Assembly: GCA_030427865.1 (NCBI GenBank)
Contig: JAUICK010000004.1
Location: 1 to 64,000 of the forward strand
From: Bacteroidia bacterium
GTDB taxonomy: Bacteria; Bacteroidota; Bacteroidia; Flavobacteriales; Flavobacteriaceae
DNA: 64,000 nucleotides
Direction: 5' to 3'
The number at the start of each line of letters is the position of its first letter. Within the stretch, counting starts at the first letter, position 1. Positions 55,501 through 63,367 of the stretch are shown here, in pieces. The position numbers and the translations under genes are program-made. Below the pieces are notes generated by a model. The model saw nothing but the letters and a program-made list of their open reading frames with translations. It did no database searches and was not told where the DNA came from.

Positions 55501-56741
55501 CAGAAGATATTAGCTTTTTAGGAGGCGCACCAACTTCTTTCGCCTTTGGTAGTCAAGTAGATATTAGAAATAAAGCACTTGAAAACGGATGGTTTGTTAC
55601 AAGAAAAGCAGGTGATGAATACTATAACAAAACCTACAGTAAAACACATTACAACAAGTTAGATTATACATTTACTGTAAAACCAATTAAAGATTTAAGT
55701 ATCGATGTTAGAGGTAATAAAATTCAAACCAGAGATTTAACGCAACAATTAGACTTAATTGTTGGCAATTCAGATTTCGAAAAAACTCCTTTCTTTGAAA
55801 CAGGTAATTTTAGCACAAGCCATTCTATGCTTTCTACTGCATTTACTAATGGAGATGTGTTGTTTCAAAAATTAAGAGATTATAGAAGTATTATTTCAAC
55901 GAGACTTTTTAACCAAAGTGGCTTAGACCCAAACACGAATACTAATAATTTTGGAGAAAATAGCCAACAAGTATTACTCCCAGCTTTTATGGCTGCTTAT
56001 TCTGGTAAAGACCCAAACAAAGTAAATACGGGCTTGTTTAGAAATATTCCAATCCCTAATTGGACATTACGTTATAATGGTTTAATGAAATTTAAATTCT
56101 TTAAAAAGAATTTTAGCAACTTTGTGCTATCTCACGGATACAGATCGTCTTACACTATTGCTGGTTTTACAAACAATTTACAGCATGATAGAGATAAGCC
56201 TTTTGATAATTTAAATTCTGCAAATAATTTTGAACCTGAGCTATTAGTTTCTGCTGTTACTTTAGTTGATGAATTTTCACCTCTTGTAAAAGTAGATATG
56301 AAAATGAGAAATTCTTTCTCTTTTAGAGGAGAAATTAAAAGAGATAGAACTTTAACCATGAATTTTAATAACAGTACTTTAACAGATATAAAAGGTACAG
56401 AATACATTTTTGGGTTAGGCTATGTGTTTAAAGATGTAAAATTTAATACAAGGTTTACAGGAAAAAAACAAACGTTAAAAGGAGACATTAACTTAAGAGC
56501 AGATGTGTCTTTAAGAGATAATTTAACGCAAATTAGATCTGTAGAAGAAGATAATAATCAAATAAGTGGTGGTCAGAAATTATTTTCTATTAAATTTACT
56601 GCCGATTATAGATTAAGTAGTAATTTAACAGCATCGTTTTATTACAATCATCAAACATCTAAATATGCAATATCTACCACATTTCCAAGGCAGGCAATTA
56701 ATGGTGGATTTAATATTATATACAACTTAGGAGGAAATTAA
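49575..56741 (+). CDS. sprA: SprA, type IX secretion outer-membrane translocon
   Basis: This 2388-residue protein is the giant SprA/Sov-type beta-barrel translocon through which type IX cargo crosses the outer membrane; gliding adhesins of flavobacteria use it. The start is a TTG at 49575, chosen because MNKFLKNIFLLIVFTCVASIS is a signal peptide and no ATG follows in a suitable place. The mature protein has the N-terminal insert DSLQLRYNFKKNQTGGLFLDY and the long SprA barrel sequence to RQAINGGFNIIYNLGGN. It is close in length to the F. johnsoniae homologue. gcvH follows after 12 bases. Confidence 0.95.
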   Translation: MNKFLKNIFLLIVFTCVASISLQAQVTTKKDSIVNPKDSLQLRYNFKKNQTGGLFLDYLAKKEIIFDKDLNKYVIIEKIGNYYTRTPIFLTRREYAQYRLKRDMLQYFKEKVSATNPKKKGAAAAQKDLLPTYYVNSDFFETIFGGNTIKVTPTGSLNLKLGFIYQNTENPQLSEENRSSFTFDFDQQINASIRAQVGERLQFTANYDTQSTFDFQNLVKIDYTPTEDDILQGIEAGNVSMPIKNSLINGAQSLFGIKTKLQFGNTSVTAVFSQQNSESKTIVAEGGASIQPFELRATDYDNDRHFFLSQYFIDNYANSLKNYPLINSQINITRIEVWITNRNASTEDFRSIVALADIGESENAVLVNQTGAIQPTNPPSTSGGNIPTNESNNLSSLLTTNSGIRNISTVNSTLQPLNMSEGTDYSILENARKLETNEYTLNPQLGFISLNRRLNDGEVLAVAYEYTVAGSVNNSTKTSFKVGEFSNDGIQAPQTLAVKLLRSEILQTKRDNGNGGEESFPTWRLMMKNVYALGAFPLTQDGFRFEIQYRDDQTGIPSNVLQNSNTAGIANLPLLQVLKLDQLDQSQFRTPDGFFDYVEGITVNSQNGFIFFPEPEPFGNDLVKQNTNDIGLDETVDSQFLFKELYLNTKINIQNNFQNKDKYFLKGYFKSENSGGISIGAFNVPRGSVRVTAGGRQLVEGVDYVVNYELGRVQIIDPGLQASGTPINVSTENNAVFNQQRKTFMGVDVEHKFSEKFIVGATVLNVNERPLTPKINFGSDPINNTMFGLNIDYSTEVPYFTKLANKLPFVDTDAPSNLSVRADMAYLLPGTPSGIDVTGAATTYIDDFEASQIPISLISPLDWYEASTPRYEVNDKFNGNKDDLSYNYFRAKLAWYSVDQIFYGIGETPPSIDADELSRAETRQVNFGELFPNVQLDITQNAQIRTLDLAYFPRERGSYNFDTGSDVNTDGTFSDPENRWAGIMRPLTTNNFDQANVEYIQFWVMDPYENYSITNAEGLPQGVNPNDPSNQVGDLYINLGNVSEDILKDSRKMYENGLPGDGVQIDGVNVNKTNWSNVPTNPSIIYAFNEEDQDRSNQDLGFDGVSNDKEQEKLTEIATKLGITVDFGKLNPNDIASDNFQFFRGSQLDAANASIITRYKDFNNTEGNSPTLNQSTEAYPTSSTNYPDVEDINRDQTMNTVESYFEYKISMNRNDLVVGKNFIVDKKVTDAPLENGGKLKTTWYQFRVPIRNVREDQKINGITDFNSIRFIRMFLTNFKMPVVIRFGELDLVRGDWRRYVKTLDPAITDPIDLSQTELNNFEVGVVNIEQNEGDYLTPPGIERERLQGSTTVQLQNEQSVSLKVNDLPANKIRAIYKNISIDLRRFKNLKMFMHLEEINASGNTLNDDDFTAIIRLGTDLDENFYQIELPLKVSKSNATAIDIWPEANNLDAFLETFGKVKLERDKLQASITDIFTSTEQDPSIPYTISVKGNPTLAQLRTIMLGVKNTTTSPKSGEIWFNELRSSNFDNKGGWAAVVNADANFADVANLSLSGSMATIGFGNVEDRVNQRSLDETKQYDISTSINLGKVLTPKKWGIQLPMSYSIGERYIDPKFDPLYQDVELKDALDQNPNSEFSRDYTKRTSISFINVKKNRNPNTTKKPKFYDVENLAVSYSHNKEFQRNYNIQKRINENVRASASYNFTFNSKPIEPFKKNDSLFKSKYWKLIKDFNFNPVPKTLAVNSSINRNYNEQQSRNLVAGLAPQPELKQRRFLFDWDYTVGFDLTKSLQLNFNATNSYIYDTFDNNSDIQVFDDFFNTGRANHYHQKLNATYNLPLDKIPFLKFIKADYAYTADFDWQAAPQNTIDVNGVDVPSVDLIGNVIQNANTHNLNTTLNFDRIYKSLGFERLLLTKSQRKNSKGLKGSGLPRTPGSVRQKKKLTVGKQILKSVYDIVTSVKQGKISYSENNGQLLPGYTEDISFLGGAPTSFAFGSQVDIRNKALENGWFVTRKAGDEYYNKTYSKTHYNKLDYTFTVKPIKDLSIDVRGNKIQTRDLTQQLDLIVGNSDFEKTPFFETGNFSTSHSMLSTAFTNGDVLFQKLRDYRSIISTRLFNQSGLDPNTNTNNFGENSQQVLLPAFMAAYSGKDPNKVNTGLFRNIPIPNWTLRYNGLMKFKFFKKNFSNFVLSHGYRSSYTIAGFTNNLQHDRDKPFDNLNSANNFEPELLVSAVTLVDEFSPLVKVDMKMRNSFSFRGEIKRDRTLTMNFNNSTLTDIKGTEYIFGLGYVFKDVKFNTRFTGKKQTLKGDINLRADVSLRDNLTQIRSVEEDNNQISGGQKLFSIKFTADYRLSSNLTASFYYNHQTSKYAISTTFPRQAINGGFNIIYNLGGN

Positions 56742-56753
56742 AAAATATAAAAA

Positions 56754-57134
56754 ATGAATTTACCATCAGATTTAAAATACACTAAAGATCACGAGTGGAT
56801 TAAAATAGAAGGATCTACTGCAACTGTAGGAATAACAGATTTTGCTCAAAGTGAATTAGGAGACATTGTTTATGTAGATGTAGACACTTTAGATGATACT
56901 GTAGAAGAAGGCGAAGTTTTTGGCTCTGTAGAAGCTGTAAAAACAGTTTCAGATTTGTTTATGCCTTTAACTGGAGAAGTAGTTGAATTTAACGAAGAGT
57001 TAGAAGACGAGCCAGAATTAGTTAATTCTGATCCTTATGGAAAAGGTTGGATGATTAAAATAGAAATATCTGATAAAACACAAATAGAACAATTATTAGA
57101 TGCAGAAGCGTATAAAGAGCTTATTAAAGGATAA
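56754..57134 (+). CDS. gcvH: glycine cleavage system H protein
   Basis: This 126-residue lipoyl carrier shuttles the aminomethyl group between the P and T proteins. The lipoyl-lysine is Lys63 in [11 protein letters not shown], with the family opening [14 protein letters not shown] and the [16 protein letters not shown] block. It is 12 bases after sprA and its end overlaps the VanZ-like gene by 35 bases. The other glycine cleavage genes are not in the window. Confidence 0.96.
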   Translation: MNLPSDLKYTKDHEWIKIEGSTATVGITDFAQSELGDIVYVDVDTLDDTVEEGEVFGSVEAVKTVSDLFMPLTGEVVEFNEELEDEPELVNSDPYGKGWMIKIEISDKTQIEQLLDAEAYKELIKG

Positions 57135-57477
57135 TATACTTGCTATAGCAATAAGCATAACTATTACAATTGCTTATTTAAGCTTAATTAATTTATCTCA
57201 AACCAATATAACTTTTAAAAGTTCAGATAAACTTCATCATTTATTAGCTTATTTTTTTTTATCAGTTAGTTGGTTAGCTTCTTTTTATAAAAAACCTATC
57301 TTAAAATATCGCATAGTTTTAGCTTGTATAATTTATGGCATAATTATTGAGGTTCTACAAGAAACACTAACTATGTATAGAACAGCAGATTATAAAGATG
57401 TTCTTGCAAATACCATAGGAATTCTCTTAGGATTGATTGTTTTTAATCAAATTTTAAAAAAAATTAAACTTAATTAG
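57100..57477 (+). CDS. VanZ-like membrane protein
   Basis: This 125-residue protein has about four hydrophobic segments and the VanZ-type core [17 protein letters not shown], then [45 protein letters not shown]. The start at 57100 gives a 35-base overlap with gcvH, and no other in-frame start codon is available before the first membrane segment. VanZ-like proteins next to gcvH and sprA are conserved in flavobacteria; function unknown. Confidence 0.85.
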   Translation: MQKRIKSLLKDNILAIAISITITIAYLSLINLSQTNITFKSSDKLHHLLAYFFLSVSWLASFYKKPILKYRIVLACIIYGIIIEVLQETLTMYRTADYKDVLANTIGILLGLIVFNQILKKIKLN

Positions 57478-57541
57478 TGCTAAGACTTGTATTTAACACA
57501 ATAATTTAATTAAATTAGCGAACTATTAAAAACTCTTTACA

Positions 57542-58261
57542 ATGGAAATTAAGAAAAACCCAAAATCAAATTTAGAAAACTATAGCAAAATTTTTATGCA
57601 AATAGGTTTGGTTTTAGCCCTTTTTGTAACATACGCTGCAATAGAAAAGAAAACTTACGATAGAAATATTGGAGATTTAGGTACTGTAAATATGAATGCA
57701 GAAATGGAAGAAGAAATTCCAATTACTGAAAGAGTAGAACCAGTTAAACCAAAAACCCCACCTCCACCAACTCCAGAAAAGATTGAAGTTGTAGAAGATG
57801 AAAAAGAGGTTGAAGAAACTGTAATCGAATCTACAGAAACAGATGAAACCGAAGCTGTAGAAGTAGAAGAAATTGTAGAAGTGGAAGAAGTAGAAGAAGT
57901 TGTAGAAGACGTAAGTTTTATGATTATTGAAGATGTACCCGTTTTTCCGGGTTGTAAAGGAAATAAAGCAGAATTGAAAAAATGCTTTAGTAAAATGGTA
58001 CAAAAACACTTTTTAAGAAAATTTAATCAAGATTTACCAAATGAATTAGGTTTATCTTCAGGTAAAAAAAGAGTATTTATTGGATTTAAAATCGATAAAA
58101 ATGGAAATATTGTTAATGTAAATGCAAGAGCTCCACATCCAAAAATTAAAAGTGAAGTAGTTAAAGTAATGAAACAGTTGCCAAAAATGAAACCTGGTAA
58201 GCAAAGAGGTAAACCAGTTGGTGTAAAATATAGTATTCCTTTTACTTTAATTGTAGAGTAA
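57542..58261 (+). CDS. TonB-like energy transducer
   Basis: This 239-residue protein has one N-terminal membrane helix (about 17-32: FMQIGLVLALFVTYAAI), a periplasmic proline- and glutamate-rich spacer (PKTPPPPTPEKIE, then an acidic EVEEIVEVEEVEEVV tract), and a C-terminal TonB domain (FIGFKIDKNGNIVNVNARA, SIPFTLIVE). It couples proton-motive force, through ExbB/ExbD, to outer-membrane receptors. The very acidic spacer differs from the Pro-Lys spacers of classical TonB. A strong terminator follows. Confidence 0.9.
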   Translation: MEIKKNPKSNLENYSKIFMQIGLVLALFVTYAAIEKKTYDRNIGDLGTVNMNAEMEEEIPITERVEPVKPKTPPPPTPEKIEVVEDEKEVEETVIESTETDETEAVEVEEIVEVEEVEEVVEDVSFMIIEDVPVFPGCKGNKAELKKCFSKMVQKHFLRKFNQDLPNELGLSSGKKRVFIGFKIDKNGNIVNVNARAPHPKIKSEVVKVMKQLPKMKPGKQRGKPVGVKYSIPFTLIVE

Positions 58262-58280
58262 CTTTAATTAAAATAAAGAT

Positions 58281-58315
58281 AAAAAAGCGAACTTAATTAA
58301 GTTCGCTTTTTTTTT
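58281..58315 (+). terminator. terminator of the TonB-like gene
   Basis: A perfect palindrome at 58281-58312, half AAAAAAGCGAACTTAA, ends in a long T run. Confidence 0.9.
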
Positions 58316-58324
58316 ATCTTAAAT

Positions 58325-58784
58325 GTCTCCTCTTAAAATTAAAATAAGTTGATAAAATCGATTTATTTATATGTTCGTCAGAAAAAACAAGGAAAAAGCG
58401 CACTTAATGCGATTACAAGAAAGATATTTCAGATAAACAATACGGAACTTGTATTAGAAAAAAATTCCACAAACCAATCTAAAGTATCAGACAATAAAAA
58501 GGTGTAAACCTATCACAAAGTAGTCGATTGCTAAAATAAGTAGACAATCTGGATATCAATCGCAAACAAGAAGTAAACGTAGAGATATAAATTTTTGATC
58601 TATAAATGTAATAGTGGAAGTGAATTAATAAAAGAATCTGTAGAGACTTACAATAACAAAAGACTTCACTTTAATCTTAATATGAAAAACACCTAACTTT
58701 ATACACAACAAAAAACCAGTGAATTTAAATTCGCTGGCTTAATTTTAAGTGTTAATAACTGTCAACCCATTTTAGGACGACTCA
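58325..58784 (+). mobile_element. degenerate IS3-type element
   Basis: The 520-base gap between the TonB-like and patatin genes holds a decayed insertion sequence. Its right end, GTCAACCCATTTTAGGACGA followed by CTCA to 58784, resembles the terminal repeat of IS3-family elements. A left-end relative, starting TGTCTCCTCTTAAAAT near 58325 and reading on to AGTTGATAA, matches part of its inverse. Between them is the 3' end of a transposase (58616-58710) and unalignable fragments, including a short frame from 58372 (MFVRKNKEKAHLMRLQERYF). The element is internally deleted and not functional. Confidence 0.6.
58616..58710 (+). pseudogene. IS3 transposase C-terminal fragment
   Basis: Translation gives GSELIKESVETYNNKRLHF and NLNMK, then a one-base insertion shifts the frame, after which TPNFIHN follows. 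YNxxRLHxxLxMKTPxxxH is the C-terminal end of IS3-family (IS150-like group) integrase ORFs. The upstream catalytic DDE region is not recognisable. Confidence 0.75.
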
Positions 58785-60983
58785 AAACCAAAACCCTAAG
58801 TTAAACAACCAATATTGCTGTTTATTGTCTGGAGACCAGCTATATTTTAACTCTATTGGGCCTATAAAAGAATTATAGCTATACCCAATGGCATAACCAG
58901 ATTTTACATCTTTAAAAATATCTATATCTCTAAAAACGTTTCCATCTAACCTACCATAATTAGCAATAAAAGATGCATAATGTTTGTCTGTAAAGCGATA
59001 TCTAAAATTTAGCTCAGACTTTACAAAAGAGTTATCAGACAATTCTGCAAAATCATATCCATAGAAAGAAATAAAGGTATTGATATAGTTTTGATTGTAT
59101 CCTCCTAAATAAAAATCAAAAACATTAGATTGAGGTGGCTCTAATGTAAAACCAGCTTCATTGGTTAGTTGAAAAGTAAATTTATCCCAAAATGTTTTGG
59201 CAAACCCTAAGGTTCCTTTTGCTTGTGCAAAACTCGAAAAATTGCTATTGTAATCTGAAGATGCTAAGTACCATTTAAAATTTAAATCTGCAAAATATCC
59301 TTTGGTTGCAAAATACTTTTTGTCGTAAGTATCTAACTTTATATAAGCATATGCATTTAAATAATTGCTATTATCAAAAGTAGTTTCTTGGTTGTTAGGC
59401 GTTTTAATTGTCTCTGTTGTTGCCTTAATATACTTATGCTCTAACCCTAACCCTAATGCAAATTTTCTATTAAATGTTGTTTGAATAAAAAGCTGATTTG
59501 TTATATCTGTATATTTTAAATTTATACTATTAACATTTGGAAACATTGATACAATTGGGTTAAATTTTGAGTTAGCACTAAAATGATTATATCTTGATGT
59601 TATACCATAACTGATGTAAAAACCATTATCTACAAAATAGTTTAAATTATACCTTAGGTTATCACCCAAAATCATATCGATAGAAAATAAATCGTTATTT
59701 AATAATAGTTTTTTTTGATTAAAATTAGCTAACACGCCAGACCTGTAAAGAAAATCGTAATGAATCCCTAACTTTAGGTTTGCATAATCGTCCGATTCTT
59801 TTACAGAAAATTTTAAACCATAAGTATGGTCTTTGTTTTTTATTAAATTATACTCTATTTTATCATAATTTTTGGTTGCAGATAATAAGTAAATTCTTTT
59901 GGTAATTTCTTTTCTACTGATGCTGTCTCCTTCTCTAATATTAAGTTTTCCCAAAACAAAAGCCCTCGTATAATTGTTTGAACCCTCTAAATCTATTTTT
60001 GAAATTAAATATTTTTTTTGAAGATTTTTTATTTTTTTTCTCTTTTTCTTGTGTGTTTGTTTAGAAGCAAGTTCTTTAAAAACAACTTCAAACTTTTTTC
60101 CTTCAACATTTCCTTTTTGTAATATTTCTTCTTTTTTATCAAAATCTACAACATTAAATTCAAAAATACTTGGATGTATGTATACATCTAATTTTTCTTT
60201 TTCTTTACCGGTTTTATGATACATTTGATAGCTCACAATCTGATTCATAATAGAAATAACCGAATTTAATTTCTCTTTTTCATACAGCCTCCCTTCAACA
60301 TCTACACCAATTACTATATCCATTCCTTTAGATTTCATAATACTTACAGGAAAATTATTGGCTATTCCGCCATCTACCAACAATTTATTGTTTAAAGTAA
60401 CAGGGTTTAATAATGTAGGAAAAGAGCCACTTGCTCTAAGAGCTAAGGGCAAAGAACCTTTATCTAACACTACTTCTCCACCAGTTTCAACATCTGTTGC
60501 AATGCAAAAAAAAGGGGTTGGCAATTTAGAAAAATCAGTAACTCCTTCTACAGAGGCTAATAATTCGAATAATAAATTTAAAACATTTTGTCCTTTAGAA
60601 ACTGCTTTTGGTAAGCCAATACTTCCTTTTTTTACGGGAAGAGTTATTATCGTTTTCTCTCCAAATTCTTTTTCAAAAAAAGTTTCAGAACTTCTTGGAA
60701 GCCTATCTCTTAATAAAGAAATAAAGTCGGTTTCTAAAATTATTCTTTCTATTTGTTCTCCAGAATAACCTATAGCATATAACCCCCCAACAATGGCTCC
60801 CATACTGGTTCCGCCAATATAATCTATTTGTAAACCTGCTTTATCAATTTCTTTTAAAACACCAATATGTGCAAAACCTTTGGCGCCGCCTCCGCTTAAA
60901 ACCAAACCAATTTTAGGCTGTTTTTTTTGACAAAAAACTGCTGATACAAAAAAGAAAATACTTAAAATTAATATCTTTTTCAT
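58782..60983 (-). CDS. patatin-like phospholipase with outer-membrane barrel
   Basis: This 733-residue protein has a signal peptide (MKKILILSIFFFVSAVFCQ), a patatin hydrolase domain with the oxyanion GGGAKG at 31-36, nucleophile Ser60 (GGTSMG) and Asp204 (VDGGIANN), then POTRA-like sequence (YLISKIDLEGSNNYTRAFVLG) and a 16-stranded-type barrel ending NLGFWF. This is the PlpD-like fusion of phospholipase and barrel. The TGA stop is formed by the first bases of the decayed IS3 end. It overlaps uvrC by four bases (ATGA). Confidence 0.92.
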   Translation of the reverse strand: MKKILILSIFFFVSAVFCQKKQPKIGLVLSGGGAKGFAHIGVLKEIDKAGLQIDYIGGTSMGAIVGGLYAIGYSGEQIERIILETDFISLLRDRLPRSSETFFEKEFGEKTIITLPVKKGSIGLPKAVSKGQNVLNLLFELLASVEGVTDFSKLPTPFFCIATDVETGGEVVLDKGSLPLALRASGSFPTLLNPVTLNNKLLVDGGIANNFPVSIMKSKGMDIVIGVDVEGRLYEKEKLNSVISIMNQIVSYQMYHKTGKEKEKLDVYIHPSIFEFNVVDFDKKEEILQKGNVEGKKFEVVFKELASKQTHKKKRKKIKNLQKKYLISKIDLEGSNNYTRAFVLGKLNIREGDSISRKEITKRIYLLSATKNYDKIEYNLIKNKDHTYGLKFSVKESDDYANLKLGIHYDFLYRSGVLANFNQKKLLLNNDLFSIDMILGDNLRYNLNYFVDNGFYISYGITSRYNHFSANSKFNPIVSMFPNVNSINLKYTDITNQLFIQTTFNRKFALGLGLEHKYIKATTETIKTPNNQETTFDNSNYLNAYAYIKLDTYDKKYFATKGYFADLNFKWYLASSDYNSNFSSFAQAKGTLGFAKTFWDKFTFQLTNEAGFTLEPPQSNVFDFYLGGYNQNYINTFISFYGYDFAELSDNSFVKSELNFRYRFTDKHYASFIANYGRLDGNVFRDIDIFKDVKSGYAIGYSYNSFIGPIELKYSWSPDNKQQYWLFNLGFWF

Positions 60984-62776
60984 TTTTTTTGAGCATGATA
61001 ATATTCATATACTTTGGTGGCTCTTACATTACCAATAACTTCTTTTAAATCTGCAAAAGAAGCTTCTTTTACTCTTTTAGCCGACTTAAATTTACGTAAT
61101 AAAGTTGTTATAGTTTGTTTTCCTATATCAGGAATTTGCTCAAGCTCGCTTTGTATAGCACTTTTACTTCGCTTGTTTCTGTGAAAAGTAATTCCAAATC
61201 TGTGTGCTTCGTTTCTTAGATACTGGGTAATTTTAAGTGTTTCAGACTTTTTATCTAAATACAAAGGAATAGGGTCATCTGGATAATAAATTTCTTCTAA
61301 TCGTTTTGCTATTCCTACAATAGCTATTTTTCCTCTTAATCCTAAAATATCTAAACTTTTTAAAGCTGATGACAATTGTCCTTTACCTCCATCAATAATA
61401 ATTAATTGTGGTAACGATTCTCCTTCAGACAACAACCTTTTGTATCTTCTATAGACTACTTCTTCCATAGAAGCAAAATCATCTGGTCCTGTAACTGTTT
61501 TAATGTTATAATGTCTGTACTCTTTTTTACTGGGTTTTCCGTCTCTAAAAACCACACAAGCAGCAACAGGGTTTGTTCCTTGAATATTAGAATTGTCGAA
61601 ACATTCTATATGTCTTGGTTCTTCTTTTAGGCGCAAATCTTTTTTCATTTGTGCCATAATTCGTTTTACATGTCTATCTGGGTCAACAATTTTTATTTGT
61701 TTAAACTGTTCTTGTCTGTAATACTTGGCATTTCTTTCAGAAAGTTCTACAATTCGTTTTTTATCTCCTAATTTTGGAATTGTAACTTTTACACTTTCAC
61801 CCAAATCAACATCAAAAGGCACATAAATTTCAGAAGATTGAGATTCGAATCGTTGTCTAATCTCTACAATAAACAACTCTAAAAGTTCTTTATCTGATTC
61901 ATCTAATTTTTTCTTAATTTCTGTAGTATGAGATTGAATGATGGCTCCATTAGAAATTTTTAAAAAATTGGCATAACCATGTGTTTCATCAGAAATAATT
62001 GAAAACACATCTACATTATTTATGGTTGGGTTTACAATAGTAGATTTTGATTGATAATTGCTTAACAGGTCTAACTTTTCCTTAATTTTTTGTGCTTCTT
62101 CGAATTTCATTTCTTCTGCAAACTTCATCATCTTATTTTGAAACTTTTCTAAACTTTCTTTAAAATTTCCTTTAATAATATTTTTAATTTCTTTGATAGA
62201 ATCGTTATAATGAGATGCCGTTTCTAAACCTTCGCAAGGACCTTTACAATTTTTTAAATGGTACTCTAAACAAACTTTATATTTACTTTCGTTAATATTT
62301 TTTTGACTTAAATCGTAATTGCAAGTGCGTAAAGGATACAATTCTTTTATTAAACCTAATAATACTTTTACTGTTCTTACAGAGGTGTAAGGACCAAAAT
62401 ATTCTGAGCCATCTTTTATAACTCTTCTTGTCATAAAAACTCTGGGAAAACGTTCTTTTTTAATACATAACCAAGGATAACTTTTATCATCTTTTAACAG
62501 TACATTATAGCGTGGTTTGTATTTCTTAATTAAATTATTTTCTAATAAAAGTGCATCTGTTTCTGTATTAACTACAATATGTTTTATGCGAACAATTTTT
62601 TTTACTAAAACTCGTGTTTTCCCATTTTCGTGGTTTTTAGTAAAGTAAGAAGTTACTCTTTTTTTTAAATTTTTAGCTTTCCCTACATAGATGATAGCAT
62701 CATTCTTATCAAAATATTGATAAACTCCAGGAGAATTAGGCAAAGTTTTTAGTTGAAGTTCTAATGATGATGACAT
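60980..62776 (-). CDS. uvrC: excinuclease ABC subunit C
   Basis: The start chosen is ATG at 62776 (MSSSLELQLKTLPNSPGVYQ), five codons inside a longer frame, giving 598 residues. The GIY-YIG nuclease domain (SPGVYQYFDKNDAIIYVGKAK), UVR motif (FAEEMKFEEAQKIKEKL), RNase H-like domain with IDGGKGQLSSAL, and C-terminal HhH region (LEQIPDIGKQTITTLL) are all present. It makes both incisions in nucleotide excision repair. The patatin gene overlaps its stop codon. Confidence 0.96.
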   Translation of the reverse strand: MSSSLELQLKTLPNSPGVYQYFDKNDAIIYVGKAKNLKKRVTSYFTKNHENGKTRVLVKKIVRIKHIVVNTETDALLLENNLIKKYKPRYNVLLKDDKSYPWLCIKKERFPRVFMTRRVIKDGSEYFGPYTSVRTVKVLLGLIKELYPLRTCNYDLSQKNINESKYKVCLEYHLKNCKGPCEGLETASHYNDSIKEIKNIIKGNFKESLEKFQNKMMKFAEEMKFEEAQKIKEKLDLLSNYQSKSTIVNPTINNVDVFSIISDETHGYANFLKISNGAIIQSHTTEIKKKLDESDKELLELFIVEIRQRFESQSSEIYVPFDVDLGESVKVTIPKLGDKKRIVELSERNAKYYRQEQFKQIKIVDPDRHVKRIMAQMKKDLRLKEEPRHIECFDNSNIQGTNPVAACVVFRDGKPSKKEYRHYNIKTVTGPDDFASMEEVVYRRYKRLLSEGESLPQLIIIDGGKGQLSSALKSLDILGLRGKIAIVGIAKRLEEIYYPDDPIPLYLDKKSETLKITQYLRNEAHRFGITFHRNKRSKSAIQSELEQIPDIGKQTITTLLRKFKSAKRVKEASFADLKEVIGNVRATKVYEYYHAQKK

Positions 62777-62841
62777 ATAACGAAAATACACATTTTTATA
62801 ATGTCTTTAAAGGAAAACACCTATAAGTACAATTATAATTT

Positions 62842-62866
62842 TCAGGTAAAAACACCTGATTTTTTA
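62842..62866 (+). terminator. terminator-like hairpin in the uvrC upstream region
   Basis: TCAGGT and ACCTGA pair around a six-base loop, followed by TTTTTT on the plus strand. No plus-strand gene ends here, so it may be a chance hairpin or an antisense stop that insulates the gene at 62960 from uvrC. Confidence 0.45.
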
Positions 62867-62959
62867 TTAAATTTTGGGTATTGATACGATAGTTCATCTA
62901 ATTTCTATATTTTTAGAATCTAACTAAATTTTTATATTAACTTAAAAATACTAAAAAAC

Positions 62960-63367
62960 ATGGAAAACAACAATCCTAATGAAATTCCAAAACCAAACCC
63001 AAGAAATACAATTAGTTTGGCAACTGCTAAAGAATGGGCTAAAGAATGGAGAGATGACCAAGCCTCTTACAACAAATACTATCAATGTAGAGCATTTAAC
63101 ATTCCAAAAAAAGATTTAGTAGAAGTATTAGCTGAAGATGGAGTAGAAAGCATAAGAGCTTACATTGGAGTTGAAAAAATTGAAGTAAAAGGAAAACAAA
63201 CAGTTTTTACAGAAAAATTAATGATTGTAGGTGTAAATAAATTAGGAAAAGATATGATTTCTTCTTCTGATGGTTTAACTTTGGATGATGGTAAGGGCAG
63301 TATTTTTGATTTTTCAGATCCATGCCCTGATGTTTGTGACGGAGATAGCCCTTTAAATGGAGGATAA
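62960..63367 (+). CDS. hypothetical soluble protein
   Basis: This 135-residue protein begins MENNNPNEIPKPNPRN, is soluble and rich in charged residues, and has a patterned middle (TAKEWAKEWRDDQASYNKYYQCRAFNIP; YIGVEKIEVKGKQTVFTEKLMIVGV). Its C-terminus ends DPCPDVCDGDSPLNGG, with two cysteines and an acidic run that might bind metal. No family is recognised. Its stop is overlapped by 11 bases by the following membrane gene, so they are co-transcribed and probably functionally linked. Confidence 0.7.
   Translation: MENNNPNEIPKPNPRNTISLATAKEWAKEWRDDQASYNKYYQCRAFNIPKKDLVEVLAEDGVESIRAYIGVEKIEVKGKQTVFTEKLMIVGVNKLGKDMISSSDGLTLDDGKGSIFDFSDPCPDVCDGDSPLNGG

Noticed and set aside
57677..58009. Minus-strand ORF rich in Phe and Tyr
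   Set aside because: It is the reverse complement of the low-complexity acidic spacer in the TonB-like gene.
58372..58437. Short frame MFVRKNKEKAHLMRLQERYFR in the IS remnant
   Set aside because: It has 21 codons and no support as an independent gene; it is best treated as part of the decayed element.
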